The notes beneath the pieces were generated by a model. That model saw nothing but the letters and a program-made list of their open reading frames with translations, was not told the origin of the DNA and ran no database searches. Positions 62,050 through 64,000 of a stretch of DNA of 64,000 bases are shown piece by piece. Both the position numbers and the translations under genes were made by a program. Every line of letters begins with the position of its first letter. Position 1 is the first letter of the stretch. This DNA comes from an uncultured Flavobacteriaceae bacterium (lineage in GTDB: Bacteria > Bacteroidota > Bacteroidia > Flavobacteriales > Flavobacteriaceae), in NCBI GenBank assembly GCA_947503005.1, contig CANNCA010000001.1, positions 62,001-126,000 on the forward strand. Direction: 5' to 3'.

Positions 62050-62587
62050 TATAGTTGTACGTAGCCAGATATTCGTTCTTCAAAGCGCGAAGATACTTTA
62101 AAACAGCTTCCTTTGAAAGGGAGTTTTTACTGAGGCAGTCTTTTTCTAAATCACTATAGACTTCAATCGCGATATACCAATTTTCCTTCCTATCGATATC
62201 TCTGGATTCATCGGCTAAATAAAGTTCCGGTTCTTCATTCTGTAGCGCCAAATTAAGAGCCATATCAACCAACAGAGGTCCTAGGCTTAATGTTTTGTCC
62301 GGAATTTCAACCTCGTAAAAGGAAAAGAAGAACTGCTCATAATCTATTTTAAACGGAACATCATCGTACACATTTTCATCATCCAGTTGATATTTTGTAT
62401 TTACGTAGTCATAAAAATGACCCGCCTCCTTATGGTCTTCGAAAATGAACATTACACGTTTTGATAAAGTGCGTTTAAATTTTTTACCGCGTGCTATTTT
62501 GTAATCATCGATGGTTGGGGCAATTCTTAACGGGATGCATGATTGAAAGATAAGAACTGAAAAACCTAGAAGTATAATTCTTTTCAT
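62027..62587 (-). CDS. Hypothetical lipoprotein, 186 aa
   Basis: MKRIILLGFSVLIFQSC gives a lipobox with Cys17. The rest is soluble, acidic, mixed alpha/beta, without motifs that I recognise. The 23-bp overlap with the methyltransferase gene suggests co-translation. It has no terminator upstream; the 233-bp gap to mnmG holds a small hairpin (62741-62755) and the parS site. Confidence 0.75.
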   Translation of the reverse strand: MKRIILLGFSVLIFQSCIPLRIAPTIDDYKIARGKKFKRTLSKRVMFIFEDHKEAGHFYDYVNTKYQLDDENVYDDVPFKIDYEQFFFSFYEVEIPDKTLSLGPLLVDMALNLALQNEEPELYLADESRDIDRKENWYIAIEVYSDLEKDCLSKNSLSKEAVLKYLRALKNEYLATYNYNETVFKN

Positions 62588-62740
62588 ATGTTGACCCGTT
62601 TGTACTTGATGGTATAACCCATCAAGAATTGAGCCATAGTTTGGGTTTTAAGGTGTAGGGCAAGAGTATAAATGTTTTGAAAATTGTGACATATGAAAAT
62701 AAGTTTTGGTATGGTATTTTAAACCGTCTGTTGGGGAGTT

Positions 62741-62755
62741 TGCGGGGACCGCAAG
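62741..62755. terminator. Weak hairpin downstream of mnmG
   Basis: TTGCGG-GGA-CCGCAA. There is no clear T-run in the minus direction, so it is at best a weak terminator for mnmG. Confidence 0.25.
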
Positions 62756-62795
62756 TCTTCCAAGGCAGTGCCCAAAATATTCTGGACAAACAACT

Positions 62796-62815
62796 AATGT
62801 TCCACGTGGAACATT
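62796..62815. promoter_or_regulatory. parS site (ParB-binding palindrome)
   Basis: TGTTCCACGTGGAACA (62798-62813) is a perfect palindrome, extended to 20 bp by flanking AAT/ATT bases. It fits the bacterial chromosomal parS consensus TGTTnCACGTGnAACA. It lies 5 bp beyond the mnmG stop; mnmG is often close to oriC and parAB. It is the only such site found in the window. Confidence 0.78.
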
Positions 62816-62820
62816 GTTGG

Positions 62821-64000
62821 TTATCTCCCCATAAATACCAGCAATACACTGATGTCTGAAGGAGTAACGCCACTGATTCTAGACGCCTGAGCAATAGTCG
62901 CAGGGCGAATAACACTTAATTTTTCCCGGGCTTCGAAGGAGAGTGATTTTAGTTTTGTATAGTCAAAATTCTCTGGAATTTTGACATTCTCTAACCGGTG
63001 AAGCTTGTCCGCATTAACTTTTTCTTTGGCGATATAACCTGCATATTTAACCTGTACCTCTGCTTGTTCGAGCACCTCTCTATCTAAATTATGCTCTTCA
63101 ACAAAGGCAGAAACGGACTCCAATTGGAGCATATGTTCCATTGTAACTTTTGGTCTGGAAAAGGATTTATACATCTTATCGGATTGCTTTACCAAAGCCG
63201 AATCAACACTTTCCAGAATAGGATTTATATCCTCGGGAAGAACACTGGTTTCTTTAAAAAATCTCACAAATGCGTCCGATTTTCGAAGCTTTTCTTCCAT
63301 CCTTACCAGCCTATTCTCCTTTGCTAAACCGATTTTATAACCCTTGGGAGTCAGTCGTAAATCAGCATTATCCTGCCGTAATAAAGTTCTATATTCAGCT
63401 CTAGAAGTAAACATGCGGTAAGGCTCTTCAGTTCCTTTGGTTATCAAATCATCTATTAAAACACCAATGTAAGCTTCGTCTCTTTTCAGAATAAATGGTT
63501 CCTTATTATTGATTTTAAGGTGTGCATTTATCCCAGCCATCAGTCCTTGAGAAGCAGCTTCTTCATAACCTGTTGTACCATTAATTTGACCTGCAAAATA
63601 AAGGTTTTGAATCAGTTTAGTTTCCAGTGTATGCTTTAATTGTGTTGGTGGAAAATAGTCATACTCGATTGCATAACCTGGCCTAAAGAACTTGACATTT
63701 TCAAAACCTACTACAGACCGTAAAGCTTTGAATTGAACGTCTTCAGGCAAAGAGGTAGAAAACCCATTTACATAAACCTCCACGGTATTCCAGCCCTCAG
63801 GCTCCACAAACAACTGGTGACTATCTTTGTCTGCAAAACGATTTATCTTATCCTCAATAGATGGGCAATACCTCGGGCCTATACTTTTGATTCTGCCATT
63901 GAACATTGGTGATCTGTCAAAACCTTCCTTGAGCAATTCATGAACCAATTTGCTAGTGTGGGACATATGACAATCCCGTTGAATATCTAAAATTGGAGTT
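62821..64000 (-). CDS. mnmG: tRNA uridine-5-carboxymethylaminomethyl enzyme MnmG (N-terminus beyond edge)
   Basis: The C-terminal ~392 residues of the FAD-dependent MnmG are present and open to the right edge. MnmG works with MnmE to modify the wobble uridine of several tRNAs. Seen are [36 protein letters not shown] and [18 protein letters not shown], all highly conserved, and the C-terminal helical domain that binds MnmE. The N-terminal FAD loop lies outside. The apparent start at 63966 is internal; the frame runs on to the edge. Confidence 0.96.
   Translation of the reverse strand, partial: TPILDIQRDCHMSHTSKLVHELLKEGFDRSPMFNGRIKSIGPRYCPSIEDKINRFADKDSHQLFVEPEGWNTVEVYVNGFSTSLPEDVQFKALRSVVGFENVKFFRPGYAIEYDYFPPTQLKHTLETKLIQNLYFAGQINGTTGYEEAASQGLMAGINAHLKINNKEPFILKRDEAYIGVLIDDLITKGTEEPYRMFTSRAEYRTLLRQDNADLRLTPKGYKIGLAKENRLVRMEEKLRKSDAFVRFFKETSVLPEDINPILESVDSALVKQSDKMYKSFSRPKVTMEHMLQLESVSAFVEEHNLDREVLEQAEVQVKYAGYIAKEKVNADKLHRLENVKIPENFDYTKLKSLSFEAREKLSVIRPATIAQASRISGVTPSDISVLLVFMGR

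Noticed and set aside
62622-62915. 97-codon frame across the end of mnmG
   Set aside because: Shadow of mnmG and the parS gap; no family resemblance.

Overview
The window reads as a piece of chromosome from a marine-type member of the Flavobacteriaceae (Bacteroidota). The evidence is the Bacteroidota promoter box TAnnTTTG in front of many genes, SprE/PorW and a PorE-like OmpA protein (type IX secretion and gliding), a bactofilin, an ATP synthase a-subunit with a long periplasmic head, and many lineage-specific families (DUF4254, DUF6427, DUF6341, DUF4837, DUF6909). No rRNA, tRNA, CRISPR array, insertion sequence or prophage was seen. Family names were assigned by reading the proteins; no search was run.

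Layout. 1-7.8 kb (minus strand): sprE, bactofilin, two small membrane proteins and atpB-atpE-atpF-atpH-atpA, with atpA cut by the left edge. 8.2-15.3 kb: an ECF42-type sigma factor with its DGPF partner, a PaaE-like ferredoxin reductase, a patatin, a three-gene arsenosugar-type locus (DUF2064, peroxidase-like protein, ArsS radical SAM) and a TetR regulator. 15.3-19.5 kb: GT9, DUF4254, DUF6427, DUF6341 and purD.

20.0-46.0 kb is one 26-kb minus-strand surface-polysaccharide cluster. In transcription order it runs DUF6909, Wzz-like protein, rfbB-rfbA-rfbC-rfbD, O-antigen ligase, flippase, polymerase and GT4. It continues with a cassette of HAD hydrolase, class II aldolase, membrane protein, a double nucleotidyltransferase, TylF-type methyltransferase, GT2, a GDPD-like protein and a membrane GT-C/uridine-kinase fusion. 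It ends with a second GT-C protein, GT2, the initiating glycosylphosphotransferase and UDP-xylose synthase. A secreted ILEI-GDPD protein lies on the opposite strand just outside. dTDP-L-rhamnose and UDP-xylose are the predictable precursors. The cassette at 25.6-34.9 kb looks like a pathway for an unusual nucleotide-activated substituent and is the best candidate here for undescribed biochemistry.

47.5-64.0 kb: a GH3-family protein, an M23 peptidase, tatA, the PorE-like OmpA lipid-associated protein, two tandem 55-56-residue membrane proteins, DUF4837, a LysM lytic transglycosylase, pgk, holB, DoxX, an OmpH/Skp-like lipoprotein, a methyltransferase, a small lipoprotein and the C-terminal part of mnmG. 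A perfect ParB-type parS palindrome lies just downstream of mnmG, which suggests that the right end is near the replication origin.

The strongest sequence-level surprises are a GT4 gene whose only sensible start codon is ATT, the kinase fusion, the tandem nucleotidyltransferase, the duplicated mini-proteins with duplicated promoter regions, the parS site, and paired TetR-type operators between pgk and holB.
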